Below are positions 41,433 to 53,141 of a stretch of 64,000 nt of DNA, piece by piece. Each line of letters starts with the position of its first letter. Position 1 is the stretch's first letter. The stretch is from Amphiduros pacificus (lineage: Eukaryota > Annelida > Polychaeta > Phyllodocida > Hesionidae), in contig OX439001.1 of assembly GCA_949316495.1 (NCBI GenBank), positions 48,212,556-48,276,555 of the forward strand, read 5' to 3'. Both the position numbers and the translations under genes were made by a program. The notes below the pieces were generated by a model. The model searched no databases. It was given only the letters and a program-made list of their open reading frames with translations, and had not been told where the DNA came from.

Positions 41433-42488
41433 TCTGTTGATGTGTGCCATTATAAGCATTTGGCTGGTGATCATAATCAGTTTTAGTGTTGCTGTTAAAT
41501 GAAAATAATACAATTTGCAGATAGAAATAACTATTTGTGTGGCAGATAATGAAATATTCATATTTTGTGTTGGGTGTATGCAAGGTGAACATATAATTGT
41601 TTGCAATTTACCCCAAAAAATTGAAAGTATATAAATATATTTATAATTGAGGGTGTTAGAATTCATTTATTGAAAAATTTATCAAGTTACCGGCAGTGCT
41701 TTGTGTAGAATTGCATTAACCAAACTACACACTCAGTCAAACAACACAAAAAAAACATACTACTACAAAATAATGTTGTGTGTGTATGGTATTGTGTGTG
41801 GTGTTGTGGGTCAATGTAGAGAAGTGAATATACCATGTCGCCAGAGGGCGCACCTCCACAATGCCCGCTGCCATTACACCACCAAGGCATTCACTAGGAC
41901 AGTTCAGGTGATGTGCTGGTTGAATGACACACCAAATACAGAGGCCTTGTGGCATGACTAAAACCTTCTGCAAATATTTTGCTCACTTCTCTCTCACACA
42001 CCAAAAAAATGTGGAGGGAGGAAAAAAAAGGTTTTAGGCAATTGTATGTAGACAACAAACTGCCGTCTATTATCAGTTTACAAACATTGAAGTGTTATTG
42101 AAGGAGGTTAAAATAGCGCATAGTCTACCTTCTCTGTTTTTGTTGTTATTTGTTTAAATATTGGAATATTCTAGGGTAGATAATGCATCATGATTGTGAT
42201 AAATATGGAAGTCTTCAAAGGAAAGTTAAAAATACCTTGGGAGGACTATTTTAGGCATCATCCATTTATAATCAGAAATTTGATCGAAAGGATCCTTAAT
42301 TATTTTAATGAGATGACCCTCGAAAACATGGTTATAGTTTAATGAAATGGAGAGCAAATTGGATGAGTAATCAAAACAAAGTATGGAGTGTGGTGGTATA
42401 TCATGTGAGGTGTGAAGGCTGACGTGCCCCCGGCAGTGACATGGATAGAGTGTGATTGTTTGTACACACCTCTCTCTAATGTCCACTC

Positions 42489-42489
<1 letters not shown>

Positions 42490-42522
<33 letters not shown>
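42490..42522 (+). repeat. (CAG)11 trinucleotide repeat
   Basis: Eleven uninterrupted CAG units in intron 2. Both strands give short frames (poly-Gln on plus, poly-Leu on minus), but there is no exon-like context, so it is treated as a microsatellite. Confidence 0.95.
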
Positions 42523-42524
<2 letters not shown>

Positions 42525-44155
42525 TGCGAGGTGTGATGCACAGATGATCAATACCACACAGCCTAATGGTGTCATATGTATACAACTGTCTATTGATCAT
42601 ATCTACATCAAGCTGTATTAAGTGTCTCGACCAGTGGATAGATACAGTAGGGCTTCGTTGAACATGCCACATTGCGAGTCAACATCTGGTATCCAGTTAA
42701 TGTTGAAACTTGCCTTATATTTTTGATTGTGAATGAAAATTTGAGTGCATTAATATTTCTCTCTGTCTCTCTTTGTCTCTATCTCTCTCCACCCTCTTTC
42801 TCTCAACATTAGGTTCTAAATTACTTATTTTCCCATGAATATTAATTTTCATGAAACTGAATAGATAAAGCAAATTGATATATTGAATTTAAAATGTCTT
42901 CACAAGAGTAACCATACAAGTCAAGTTGAAGGCATTCCTTTGGATTTCTCTTCTTTGCGGAGAAATGTCAGGAGTTAAAGATAAATATTCACATGACAAT
43001 GTTTGTTGATCAACAGGGTTGACATCTGATGCTTAGATATGTAACAATGTACACACAGATGAGTTCGAAAGTCACAAAACGCTTTGCCAAATCCTGCACT
43101 TTGAATTGCATTTCACCTCCTCTTTGTCTGAAGATCACAAACTCAGACACATACTGTCCAGACTGCAATAGTCGTCCAGCAAATCTTGAGGATCTGCCTT
43201 TTTTACCTCAGACAAAAACTGTGTTACTGGAAAGGATCATATATTCAAAATACGACAGGAGATATGTCCACAGATGACATGAGCTGATTTCTGCCTTGAG
43301 CCTTGATGACAAGGGGTGGTTTAGGGTGCATGGTCTGTCGAATCACACCGGGGGAGATACAAACTTGCTGAGGAAATAATGGGGGGATTGTTGTCAACTC
43401 TGTAACATGCCACAGTGTCACATGTAATAAAATATCATTGAAATATTTTGCTCTGTCAGGTCCAGACATATTTGTCTGCATTCATCTTAATTGATATCTT
43501 GCGTTCCTGATATCATTGTTCAGGTCCAATTGGGGTCTATAGATCAAAGCTTTGGCCTAAATAAAGAAAAAATACTTATGAAACAATACAAAAGAGAAGG
43601 ACACTTGGATGATGGATGAATATAATATTGAAGTCTTCTTTTTAACAAGTTATGCCATATTACATGTATTATGGACATAGAAAGATTGGCCTCACAAAAG
43701 GAACCTAAATTCAGAGTTAGATTAGTCATGACGTATAAATATCAAAGACCTATTTGAATGGCATGGATATCTGCTAATGATCAAAATTACAACATATAAA
43801 GTGCATTATGACATAAATAAATGTGGATGCAAAATGTCAGGGTATCATTATAATTTAGTCATGATTGCCACAATCACATTTATGTATGGAATATTTCAAC
43901 AAGTGTAATGACTGTATCATCATGATCAGAGTGCTGTACACATGTGTACTGGAATTATAGTAGAGCTGATCATCATTGTGCAAATAGATTGAATGTGTCA
44001 GCCGGTCCATCTCTATTCCATATTCAGACTTTACTAGATAATTGATATCCTGTGAAAGTGGCTGATAGCAATGCATAAATCATATTCAGTTACAATGACT
44101 AGTAGGGAGGTAAAGACACATATATAATTCATAATAGGTTACAATGGCAGACACT

Positions 44156-44178
44156 ATATATATATATATATATATATT
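44156..44178. repeat. TA microsatellite
   Basis: Alternating TA run of about 11 units in intron 2. Confidence 0.9.
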
Positions 44179-45936
44179 AAATTTGTATTTGTATATGATA
44201 AAAGATTTGATCTTTAATAAGTTCACCACATAAGCACGTTAAATGGAGTTAACAAGAGTGGCGTGAGTAGTGAGTACGGAGGCTGTTGTAGATCGTCAGG
44301 TGGTTTGAGGGCTGTCATGCCTGCAGGCATTATGCGGATCTGTCACAGACCTGGCTGCTGCCTGCATCTCCCTAAGCAGACAATGGGGAGACATGTCTGA
44401 AAGCTAATCGCAGCCTCTCAGACCTGGACAAACACCACCGTTATAGGGCTCGCGTGCAAGTCCTGCACAGTGGCCACGCTGGGTGCTGCAGAATTCTCGG
44501 CTGAGGATAGAGGAAAAAGGCTGCAGTGACAAGGACACAGGACCAAGATCATTGCGTGGCTTGAGGTATCAAGAATGCACAGCGTAATCTTCAAGGCTGG
44601 TGGAAGGTGTTTGAAACTGATGGGTTGTGGGAGGATAGATGGCGGCACTGGTCATAGTGAGGCTGTCACTAGGAGGCAATAAAGATGCTCTATGACCTCC
44701 TGACACGCAATCCTCTGCTACAGAGGCAGTGGTCAATTCATACATGATTGTCTGAAAAGCGTGGAAGGTGCTATTGAGACTATTTAACCATCTACATTTT
44801 CTGTATTATCCTGGGGTTTATAAATGTGATTCATTGATCTATTGCCAATCACTAATGTGTGCTCATTTGTCCTATCTATGTCCTTTCCACCTGTAATCTG
44901 TGATAATGTCTCTCTTTGCTCCAACAGTGCATATATTTTAAAGCAATTGTTCGACCAAATATGAATGAAACAATGACGTCAAACAATTCCGATGCAGTGT
45001 GGAGTTATTGCTTCAGGCGATTCTTATGAATGGTGGCAGCACTTCAGAGGTCAACGGCAAGCTCAAATTTAAGTTTTAAAGGCAAAACTTCCATAAGTCC
45101 AAATCCTGAGTCACATTGATTACCAATTTAACAGGACCAGTCCAGTTCGAGTGAGGAGATCAATTGAATTAGTATCGTAACCTTGTTTGTGGCCTGCCTA
45201 AGGCTCTGTTTATTTGAGTCAGGTGCTCAGGTTAGACCAATAAAGTCGAATAAAAAGTCATCTTGTCATGCCATGTCAGTCATAAAATATAGACATATGC
45301 GTATGGTAGGAAAAAAATATATGTAAAGCACATAAGAGAAGGTCCTGTGTACACAATGCATACCATAGTGTTGCTAGCACCTGCCAAGGTATGCATTTTG
45401 TATGGTATTGGATGAGTCCCAAGTTGTTGGGAGTGAACCAAGTCTGACCTCGGGAGCACAATGAGGATAGCCATGATCCGACAGTGGTCAGGTTTATAAA
45501 TGTTCATTTTGTTCATGCGGAGCAGAATTATTTTTTTCTGGCCCTTTATTTGTAATATTGGGTATTTTGCAGGAGATATCAGCATTTTGCTCTTGGTAAT
45601 TGTTGAAGCTAAAATGATACATGCAATTTGAGGGGAATTTTATGTTGTCATCTTTATGATGTGGTTTATCACTAACATGTGGCATTTATTCTATTTAACT
45701 TGTATATGAATGTTAATATTGATTGTAACTCTTGCATACCATGACAACAAGCAAACAACTCACTTGCATCTTACAATTATCAAAATAGTTATTTCATTAG
45801 ATATATAATTAACACTTAGAGCCAAAGAGTTCATGTAAGATGTTGAAATATTTAAAAAAATCTTTTTTTAAGCTTATAGATGTTTTAGTACTTTTAATTC
45901 TAAATTGATCATTATCACACTGTTTTGTATTTTTAG

Positions 45937-46130
45937 ATCAACCGATATCTTCTCGGGAGTCTGTGAGAGAACCGTCCCCTGCATCATCTTCTACTAGTCC
46001 ACGCGCACCGACGCCAAAGCGAGTAGTTGCACCTCCACTGGTCTACACGACCAACCAGTCGTCTCCGCCCGTCGTTACCATAGCGCCCACGCAGGCGCAT
46101 AATCATCACATTACCAGTGATGGTAGAAAA
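45937..46130 (+). CDS. GSE1: GSE1 exon 3, PKRV / PPVVTIAPT segment
   Basis: Acceptor tatttttag/atcaacc; donor agaaaa/gtaagt; phase 1 in, phase 0 out. It encodes residues 89-153: a Ser/Pro-rich disordered stretch (SVREPSPASSSTSPRAPTPK), then RVVAPPLVYTTNQSSPPVVTIAPT. Recalled human GSE1 has ASTPKRVPMGPIIVPPG and TPPVVTIAPTKT in the same order, directly after the KLAKQA helix. The exon is GC- and CpG-richer than the flanking intron. Several SP and TP sites (PSPAS, TSPRA, PTPKR) could be targets of proline-directed kinases, by inference only. No folded domain is visible. Confidence 0.9.
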
Positions 46131-46167
46131 GTAAGTCAGAAAAGTCATTTCTCTGTCATTTAAAAAA

Positions 46168-46169
46168 AA

Positions 46170-46216
<47 letters not shown>

Positions 46217-46286
46217 ATAGAATGATATAGATTGAAAACATTGGGGACCAAGTGGAACAAAGTGTAGGTTAGAGGGGGGGGGGGGG
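46168..46286. repeat. TA microsatellite followed by a 13-base G run
   Basis: Imperfect TA tract to about 46213, then a G13 run at 46274-46286, less than 160 bp after the exon 3 donor. Confidence 0.9.
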
Positions 46287-47784
46287 CACTATGTGGGGTA
46301 TTATTTGATTGGGGTGCCAGGTGGGGCCAGAGGAGGGTGATGATAGGTGGGATGAGATGGGAAGACAGGTGAACATAGGCACTTGAGTTAGTGTGAAGCG
46401 ATACATGTAGACATCCACCAACACTGGGTGATGCAAAATATATAGGCTCAGAAAGGTTTATATTGTGTGCAGGTTTATCTTCGTGTGAGAAGCAGTGTAT
46501 TCTGTGAAAAAAGTGAGAAAAAAAAACTAGTTGGATTCATCATAATTTATGAAAGATGTCTGAGAATTATAAGATAGATTTCAACATGAATGTTTGTGCT
46601 TTGAGACCAGTTTGTGAGCTTGCATAATTGTGGTAGGCAGGATAGGATCAGATGTATGCAAATAAGATGCTGGATGAAATGCAGAGATGATGTGTAGACG
46701 GAGACAGATGTGTACACATCATCATCTCAATGGTTTCTGCCATCCATCAGGGGGTGGGAAGTGGTTACCCCATCATGATAAAATACCAGGCAAGCTCATG
46801 TGATGCTGATATTGATAAATTCTATGTTGGAGCAAATATAACTGTCATAACAACCAGTGTACAGACCCTGCGTGTCAAGCGTAACAAGAATGGATGTTCG
46901 TGAGACTGCCGCGCTTGAAGAAAATCAAGGGCATTTCTAGTCGACTAATTCTCCACAGGGAAAATATCAGGACCGGCAGATTGGAGGTCAGTGGGTGTGT
47001 TGAAATGCCAGTGCTTGACAAAGAATGGTGGGAAAGTAAAGAAGGACCTGTCTGGCATAATTAGTGGCTTTCTCCACATGAAGCTCACCATTTCTGACAA
47101 TTATAAATGGTTGGTCAGTTAGATGGCACAATCTCACAAATGTCACAATAACACTCTGGTCACCAGACAACATTCTTCTAATGGCAACGGCTGTCTCAGT
47201 AGTTTCCCAGTGTACCACTGAAAATATCATCTTCTGATTGACCAAAATTTGAAGGATGTCAAGACATAAATATATAATAGTTACTATTCCTGTTAAGTTG
47301 CTAATTGTCATAAGATGCTCCTCATTACCCAGAATGCTATCATCACCACAATGAGATCCATAATGCAACACTCTTCCAATTATGGATAATTACATCTCCC
47401 AGCAGGAAATGTTTCAGATATTGCACTATAGTATTTGGTGCACTTTAACTTCATCACTGTTTTCATAGATTTCAAGTTACTAAGAAATATTATCATTAAA
47501 ATAATCTTCCCACAATGACCTTAACCTTTGGGATCAGGTCAGCCAGTTGGTGACACACTCAGTCACCCTGTCTATGATTTTACACAATATTGATTTCACC
47601 TTATCAAAGCATGGATGCTTGAGACTGGAGCCCGCCAGCACAGTAGCTTGTAGTGGCTGCTTCCCCAAGTGGTATGTTTTTTGGCACTCTCCCAGACATA
47701 TCTAGAGAGGAAGATGCATTGATTGCCACTACTTCTTGGAGAGTGTTGTTTTGCCGTGAGTAATGTAGCAGGGTGTAGGGTATC

Positions 47785-47797
47785 TGACCTTTGACCT
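47785..47797 (-). promoter_or_regulatory. Perfect DR1 in intron 3
   Basis: TGACCT-t-TGACCT on the plus strand. It is the only perfect DR1 I noticed outside the first 22 kb. Confidence 0.3.
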
Positions 47798-49960
47798 GAG
47801 ACAGCTGGCGGAGTGGTGTCAGTGACAGAGCTGACTTCCTCTGTACCACTTCCCTTGTGAGGTTGGCAGAAAAGACGCCACTGAACGAACCACCACCGCT
47901 GCCATCATGGCTGCACAGCGCTAGGGATCCAGGCAAAATGGTGGCCGTTGAGATAGGGAGGTGTTAAATGTGGATGCCGAGGAGGACTCACTGAGGCCTG
48001 GGTGCGGTGATTAGGGGTTTTGCAGTGTGAGAGCGGCAGATAAAGGTTGGGTGAGCTGAGGTTACCATCACAGAATTGGAGACGAAACAGACACAGCCAG
48101 CCAGAAAGTAGGTCAGCTCCACCGGGCACAAAACACCTAGTAAGTTGTTGTATGTATAAACTATACACCCATCATGCAGTGTCGTTTTACACTGCCTGAT
48201 AAAAGTTTTTTATTGGGTAATATATTATCATATATTATTTGGGAGACGTATTTCACTGTGATGATGTGATTTTCGTAATGTTTTTTGATGCCAGTATGAA
48301 ACACATGAGAATCTGGTGTTGAAACTGAAATCTTGCCCTCCAACAAAATGGGGCACCATACACTAGTCCTTTGCCATCTCCAGATATCAAGTGCATGTTT
48401 TTATGCCTAACTTTCATGTTGTACCTGACATAGGAGACTGTATAGTCGTGAAATATTTTCATAACTTTGTGTGGAAGTGATTTTTTCGTGTCTGTGTTAC
48501 AGAAGGTTTTTTACTTTTACACAAAGAGCGTGTTTGAAAGGGTGGAGAAGATTTTTCCATGTTGCAGCTCATTTGCAGGCTCTACAGAATTGAGCTTTTA
48601 GTTTTTCTATACTCAGAGAGTATACAAGTCATACATCAAAGTGTATTTGATCAAGTTATAAGATCAGTGATGGCAGACAGGCTTTCAAAGCCCAGGTATT
48701 TTGATAAGGTGTAGATTTCTCGTGGTGAGTGGGTTCTATTCAGGAAATGTACAGGCAATTGGCAGCTTGACAATGGAGGCTACAGATAGGAGAAATTGAT
48801 GACAGTTAGGCTTGAAAACTGTGTTCAGTGACCTCCAGGGCATCAGTGACCTTGGGGCCTGAGCAGTGAGATCCACCATATGATGAAAGGATTCCTTAGC
48901 AGTTAATCATTTCTGGAAACAGGAGATGATTATTTTCTGTATAATATAGATTGTGTTAGATCAGGTATTCATTCAAAGGTATGAAGAAGACAAAAAGAAA
49001 TGAATGAAAAACTAAAGGGATAAAATGTAACATTGTAGTTTATCACTCACACTGTTTATTGCAAAGAATAGGAATCTATTAAATTTTGGTGTGGACAATT
49101 AAGGTGAATGAGAATATTATATGGAGGCAATGAAGCTAGTTGCCGAGGGTGGGGACTGCTGAACGGTGGGAGTTTGAAGGGGCTCACTGACCCGACACTT
49201 GGAGGTCAACTGTTGAAAGTTGAACACCTGTGATGTACAGGAATTTAAACATGCAAGGCTGGGGATGCTTTTAATAAGTTAAACTGTTTCTCATTTCAAG
49301 TAGAAATTTTATTACTTGAGCTATCTTAACCTGTTCAATGACAAACAAAAAAAAGTTCATTTTACCCATGAACTGACTCAACAAGAGCTTTTTGTAATCA
49401 TTAGCTGCATCTAATGGTTTTGGGAGACAACATCTTTGAGCTAGGTATGTGAATTGTTCCAGTGGTGTTGATGAATTAATGTCAGTAAGATGGGTGAATA
49501 TTGCAAGGGTGTGGGAGTATATTTTAGGGTGGTGATGTTAGTAATGATGAGAGAGGAAGGTGGGCAGTAAAATGGCAGGAATGCTGGGTGAAGTAGAGTG
49601 GCCAGCCTTGTCAATATGACTTGATGGATGAGCACATGCTTGTACTCTATCAAACCTCTTCCTTCAAGTATGATTTACATGTTCCTATCTAAAGGCTGCC
49701 TCTCTGTTGACCACTACAAGTATATAGAGTGGGCTGAGGTACAACACTTTCCCTGCACAGGTTCACCTGTAAATGATATAGCAGAGGCGATGGGGGCGAG
49801 AAAAGTTTAGCCAGAGGTTTCTAAACATATTGTTTTTTATATTTCCACTGAATTTTAACATCAAAGTGATGATATATAGGTTATATTGTAGATACCATTT
49901 GGCTTACAAGGAACCTTTGAAAATTAAATAATACTTTGACTGTAACCTTCCCTTATGAAC

Positions 49961-51906
49961 CTTTTTACCCTCAGCCCCTGATGTAATCAGGCTGAGGGTA
50001 TTGCAGTACTCCTGGCGTGGGTATGTATGTATGTATGTATGTATGTATGTATGTCTGTATGTATGTATGTATGTATGTATGTATGTATGTATGTCTGTAG
50101 CGAACATCCTTGTCATCGCGATAACTCAAGAACAAATGATGGCAGCTTCATGAAACTTGACACACATATGCATCTGGTGAAAACCTCGGACGAGTTCGAT
50201 GGACGGCGACCTTGACCTATTTTTCAAGGTCACAGGAACAATTATGTGAAATCCCAAGAATCACAATAACTCAAGAACGAATAATGGTAGCTTTATGAGA
50301 TTTGACACACATAAGTATCTGGTGAAGCCCTCAGAATTTTTATATGAAACATGACCTTCACCGACTTTTCAAGGTCACAGGGACAATTATGTGAAATCAT
50401 CTTGTCATCGCGATAACTCGAGAACAAATGATGGCAGCTTCATGAAACTTGACACACATATGCATCTGGTGAAAACCTCGGACGAGTTCGATGGACGGCG
50501 ACCTTGACCTATTTTTCAAGGTCACAGGGACAATTATGTGAAATCCCAAGAATCACAATAACTCAAGAACGAATAATGGTAGCTTTATTAGATTTGCCAC
50601 ACATAAGTATCTGGTGAAGACCTCAGGATTTTTTCTATGAAACATGACCTTCACCTACTTTTCAAGGTCACAGGGACAATTATGTGAAATCATCTTGTCA
50701 TCGCGATAACTCGAGAACAAATGATGGCAGCTTCATGAAACTTGACACACAAAAGCATCTGGTGAAAACCTCGGACTAGTTCGGTGGACAGCGACCTTGA
50801 CCTATTTTTCAAGGTCACGGACAATTATGTGAAATCCCAAGAATCGCAATAACTCAAGAACGAATGATGGCAGCTTTATGAGATTTGACACACACAAGCA
50901 TCTGGTGAAGACCTCAGACTTCTCTTGATGGAATATGACCTTCACCTGATTTCAAGGTCACAGGGACAATTATGTGAAATCATCCTTGTCATCGTGATAA
51001 CTTAAGAACAAATGATGGCAGCTTCATGAAACTTTACACGCATAAGCATCTGGTGAAAACCTTGGACTAGTTCGGTGGACAGCGACCTTGACCTATTTTT
51101 CAAGGTCACAGGGACAATTACGTGAAATCCCAAGAATCGCAATAACTCAAGAACGAATGATGGCAGCTTTATGAGATTTGACACACACAAGCATCTGGTG
51201 AAGACCTCAGAATTTTTTCTTTGAAACATGACCTTCACCTACTTTTCAAGGTCACAGGGATAATTATGTGAAATCATCCTTGTCATCGTGATAACTAAAG
51301 AACAAATGATGGCAGCTTCATGAAACTTTACACGCATAAGCATCTGGTGAAAACCTCGGACTAGTTCGGTGGACGGCGACCTTGACCTATTTTTCAAGGT
51401 CACAGGGACAATTATGTGAAATCCCAAGAATCGCAATAACTCAAGAACGAATGATGGCAGCTTTATGAGATTTGACACACACAAGCATCTGGTGAAGACC
51501 TCAGACTTCTCTTGATGGATCATGACCTTCACCTGATTTCAAGGTCACAGGGACAATTATGTGAAATCATCCTTGTCATCGTGATAACTTAAGAACAAAT
51601 GATGGCAGCTTCATGAAAATTGACACACATAAGAATCTGGGAAGACTCCAGATGAGTTTGATGGACGGTGACCTTAACCTGCTTTTCAAGGTCACAGGCC
51701 CATATCAATAATTCTAGAGTAAATGATGAGTTTCATGATACTTGACACACCTGAGCTATCAAAGGAAGTAGATTTTATGGGTTTTTTACCCCTGCATCAA
51801 TTTGCCTTGGTGCAGTGACGTTTTGTTCACAAATATTGTGTGGAGCGAATGTTGTGCAATGAGTTACCAGGGCTGAGGGTTGATGCATCTCTGATGCCTA
51901 TGTTTT
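49961..51906 (+). mobile_element. Pearl/HINE-like non-autonomous element, copy 1
   Basis: The start CTTTTTACCCTCAGCC is followed by a hairpin (CCTGAT-GTA-ATCAGG), a GTAT tetranucleotide microsatellite at about 50020-50096, and a tandem core of about 292-293-bp dimers starting at 50109, 50401, 50694, 50985, 51279 and 51572 (last one partial). The right end holds GGGCTGAGGGT, inverted relative to the left ACCCTCAGCCC, followed by a small GCATC-TCT-GATGC hairpin and TGTTTT. Copy 2 shares exactly these borders. No target-site duplication is evident. The plan of hairpin end, tetranucleotide microsatellite, ~150-bp core repeats and hairpin end resembles oyster pearl elements and Helentron-associated HINEs. 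It carries no coding sequence. Confidence 0.75.
50109..51712 (+). repeat. Tandem array of ~293-bp dimers (two ~146-bp halves), copy 1
   Basis: Each dimer holds an A half (cttgtcatcgcgataactc to gtgaaatcc) and a B half (caagaatcacaataactc to gtgaaatcat), diverged versions of one ~146-bp monomer. The A half carries TGACCT-8 bp-AGGTCA, an everted nuclear-receptor pair. Five full dimers and one further half are present. Because 293 is not a multiple of three, the ~78-residue minus-strand frames change frame from unit to unit and are not genes. Confidence 0.9.
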
Positions 51907-53106
51907 ATATGCTGTGAGGGTCCTTTCTTGATGGAGGGGGCTGTAACTGTCAAAAGAATACTGTGCTGTTGAAAATATGTTTCTTATGCATTCATATAGT
52001 AGATTTTGCATAAAGTATCAAAATAGTTTTTCACAATGAAGTTGTTCAAATCATAAACAAATATACATATATTCCAATATTTAAAGATTTACACAATTTA
52101 AAATCTCTGAAAAGTCCAAAACATTTTGTACCACATAGAAAATGGAAATAGAGCTGACAGGCAAAATACAGGTGAGATGACTGAAATTCTACATTAACTG
52201 GCTTATAGTTGAGTTATTCAGAACCCTACAGATATTACAAACACATTATGGCCATAGTGAAGATTGGTGAATCCATTTAACTTGGAGGCCTGAGGTGGTC
52301 GATGCCTATTGGCCATTTGGCAAGTCGGCAGGAACCTTTTTCGAGACACCATGTTATATACTTGACAGATATGCTCTCGCTTGCTACTTGGATCTTATGG
52401 TCTCAGCTATTAAATTGTTATTTGTCTCATTCTTAAATGAAATTATAGATTTATCATGGCACTGATGAGTGATGTTGAGGTTGTCTGAGGTTTCATAATC
52501 TATTTTCAAAATGATCATATCCACATGATTGACAGCTCACAAACTGATGACATGAACATTTGACCATGATGTTTACTACAGCAGGTTTGGAAATATCAAG
52601 ATTTGCAGGGACATATATTGTGGTTTGTATTTGCAGCTTTTTATGGAAATGATATCATGAAAGATTGAGTTACTAGAGTCTAGAATGGTGAATGCAATGG
52701 TTATGATCGTCAACAATGTATAAGTGTATGTTATGTGAAGAAGACTATTATCACAATTATAATGTTTATTTGATCATGATGATGTATATTTTACATGATA
52801 ATAGTCTAATAGTGGGAGGTGATGTGCACAAGGAACCTGAGACTTGTGTTAATGCCAGTCTCATCTGTGTTTGATTTTGACCCTGTTTGCTCCTGACCCC
52901 TTGACCCCATGCCATTGGTTCCCCATTCATTCTCTGCTTTCACAATTTGGACATAAAATTAACATCTGTCTCCTTCCAATGTTATTATTGTCTCATAAAA
53001 AAAGCTTTCTGCTTGGATTGAAACTCTTGCAAGGAGATACTGAGGAAAACCCAGATAAAATATATCTTTATTCTTACACAAGGTAAAGACTTATGGGAGA
53101 CATGTG

Positions 53107-53141
53107 GTGCCATCTGTTGAGGGCATGGTGCCCTCTGGTGA
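53107..53141 (-). promoter_or_regulatory. Two adjacent CTCF-like motifs
   Basis: Reverse-strand TCACCAGAGGGCAC (53128-53141, 13 of 14) and TCAACAGATGGCAC (53107-53120, 12 of 14), same orientation, 21 bp apart start to start. Confidence 0.3.

Larger units (their letters stand above)
29141..45936 (+). other. GSE1 intron 2, 16.8 kb
   Basis: No coding exon is supportable; phases of exons 2 and 3 join directly. It contains CTCF-like motifs (29684, 30632, 41027), a degenerate ~55-60-bp tandem repeat near 33.7-33.9 kb, the large minisatellite at 37.64-38.40 kb, a 25-bp duplication at 40429, a 17-base G run at 40725, a near-perfect 132-bp tandem duplication at 41173, (CAG)11 at 42490 and a TA tract at 44156. 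CpG-richer patches near 30.7, 31.5 and 44.2-44.5 kb have no readable gene. Confidence 0.85.

Noticed and set aside
42226-42672. Minus-strand 148-codon frame and plus-strand poly-Gln frame
   Set aside because: Both depend on the (CAG)11 tract. Flanking residues show no domain, and exons 2 and 3 of GSE1 join without it.
46988-47371. 127-codon minus-strand frame
   Set aside because: No recognisable motif or splice context; compatible with chance in AT-rich DNA.
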